Of a stretch of 5,431 bases of DNA, positions 5,159-5,431 are shown in pieces; position 1 is the stretch's first letter; each line of letters begins with the position of its first letter. This DNA comes from Deltaproteobacteria bacterium (GTDB taxonomy: Bacteria; SAR324; NAC60-12). The notes under the pieces were generated by a model. It saw nothing but the letters and a program-made list of their open reading frames with translations. It was not told the origin of the DNA and did not search any database. The stretch covers positions 5,647-11,077 of the forward strand of contig DPLM01000341.1 in assembly GCA_003541985.1 (NCBI GenBank). The letters are read 5' to 3'. Position numbers and translations under genes: made by a program.

Positions 5159-5207
5159 GGTTGTTGTCTTCATTAATCTTTAATCGACCGTCTTGAGGAA
5201 GTAAATA

Positions 5208-5431
5208 ATGAAAGAGCAAATTCATTGGGAGCAATTAAGGTCTCCTCAACTGAAATCTCTGGCAGATGTTAATGCTATCGTAGTTGTTCCGGTTGGCTCG
5301 ATGGAGCAACATGGACCACATCTCCCTGTCAAGGTAGACGCCTTACTAGCAACAGAGGTGGCCCGCCGGGCTGCGATGAAAGTTTGCACACATCAGCCAA
5401 TATTGGTTACCCCGACTGTTTGGTGCGGTCT
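5208..5431 (+). CDS. Creatininase-family metallohydrolase, 5' part (runs off right edge)
   Basis: The first 74 codons of a gene that continues past the window. It starts at ATG 5208 with TTGAGGAAG about nine bases upstream. The family hallmark is present: a beta strand AIVVVPVGS leads into MEQHGPHLPVKVD (residues 32-44). By alignment to the well-studied Pseudomonas creatininase, Glu33, His35 and Asp44 occupy the positions of metal ligands Glu34, His36 and Asp45. The remaining ligands (His and Glu near residue 120) lie beyond the edge. The family includes creatinine amidohydrolase, a formamide hydrolase of riboflavin/F420 synthesis (ArfB) and the MftE peptidase, so the substrate cannot be fixed. 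The protein is cytoplasmic, without a signal peptide. It is transcribed divergently from the importer operon, which suggests, but does not prove, that it acts on the imported compound or a product of it. Confidence 0.88.
   Translation, partial: MKEQIHWEQLRSPQLKSLADVNAIVVVPVGSMEQHGPHLPVKVDALLATEVARRAAMKVCTHQPILVTPTVWCG

Larger units (their letters stand above)
4874..5207. other. 334-bp divergent control region
   Basis: This region separates the leftward transporter operon from the rightward creatininase-family gene, so it must carry both promoters. From left to right it holds the binding-protein ribosome site (4881-4885), a leader hairpin (4905-4920), a short TTTCA-T-TGAAA dyad (4951-4961), a minus-strand promoter (5075-5103), the CTTCGAAG-centred dyad (5115-5130), a tandem 10-bp repeat (5139-5158) and the ribosome site of the rightward gene. 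A second, weaker minus-strand promoter, TTGGTA-18-TGTAAT, is possible at about 5014-5043. No further gene is evident. Confidence 0.6.

Overview
The window looks like chromosomal DNA from a Gram-negative bacterium, possibly marine and proteobacteria-like. Two features support this: a periplasmic binding protein with a cleavable signal peptide rather than a lipid anchor, and a separate lipoprotein with a classical lipobox. Shine-Dalgarno sequences are clear and several starts are GTG. The genes have a roughly balanced base composition and the left intergenic region is extremely AT-rich. I cannot name the species with confidence.

The core is a leftward (minus-strand) operon for a carbohydrate-type (CUT1/MalFGK-like) ABC importer. 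In transcription order it holds a periplasmic solute-binding protein (4873-3596), a MalF/UgpA-type permease A (3528-2635), a MalG/UgpE-type permease B (2638-1748), a possible 39-residue small protein (1703-1584), and a second, intact MalG-type permease B' (1587-697). B and B' align over all 296 residues without gaps at about 83% identity by hand count, so this is a tandem duplication in which both copies appear to be kept by selection. No ATPase gene lies in the window, so the importer must borrow one or have it encoded elsewhere.

To the right, a creatininase-family metallohydrolase (5208 to the window end, partial) is transcribed divergently. The shared 334-bp region holds a good minus-strand promoter (TTGACA-17-TATACC), a palindrome, a tandem 10-bp repeat and a leader hairpin. 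To the left, beyond a 529-bp gap, a lipoprotein gene runs off the left edge (167-1). That gap contains a 120-bp block of nearly pure A/T. An operator-like 18-bp palindrome flanks the block on one side and an inverted 12-bp copy of it flanks the other, the latter sitting inside a candidate promoter.

Most likely function: the operon imports a small organic solute of the sugar, polyol or related class, and the divergent amidohydrolase-type enzyme may act on the imported compound. The substrate cannot be read from the sequence. The least ordinary points are the duplicated MalG-type subunit, the small ORF coupled to it, a hairpin that argues for a later start of permease A, and the palindrome/AT-block arrangement. 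I see nothing that amounts to a wholly new system.
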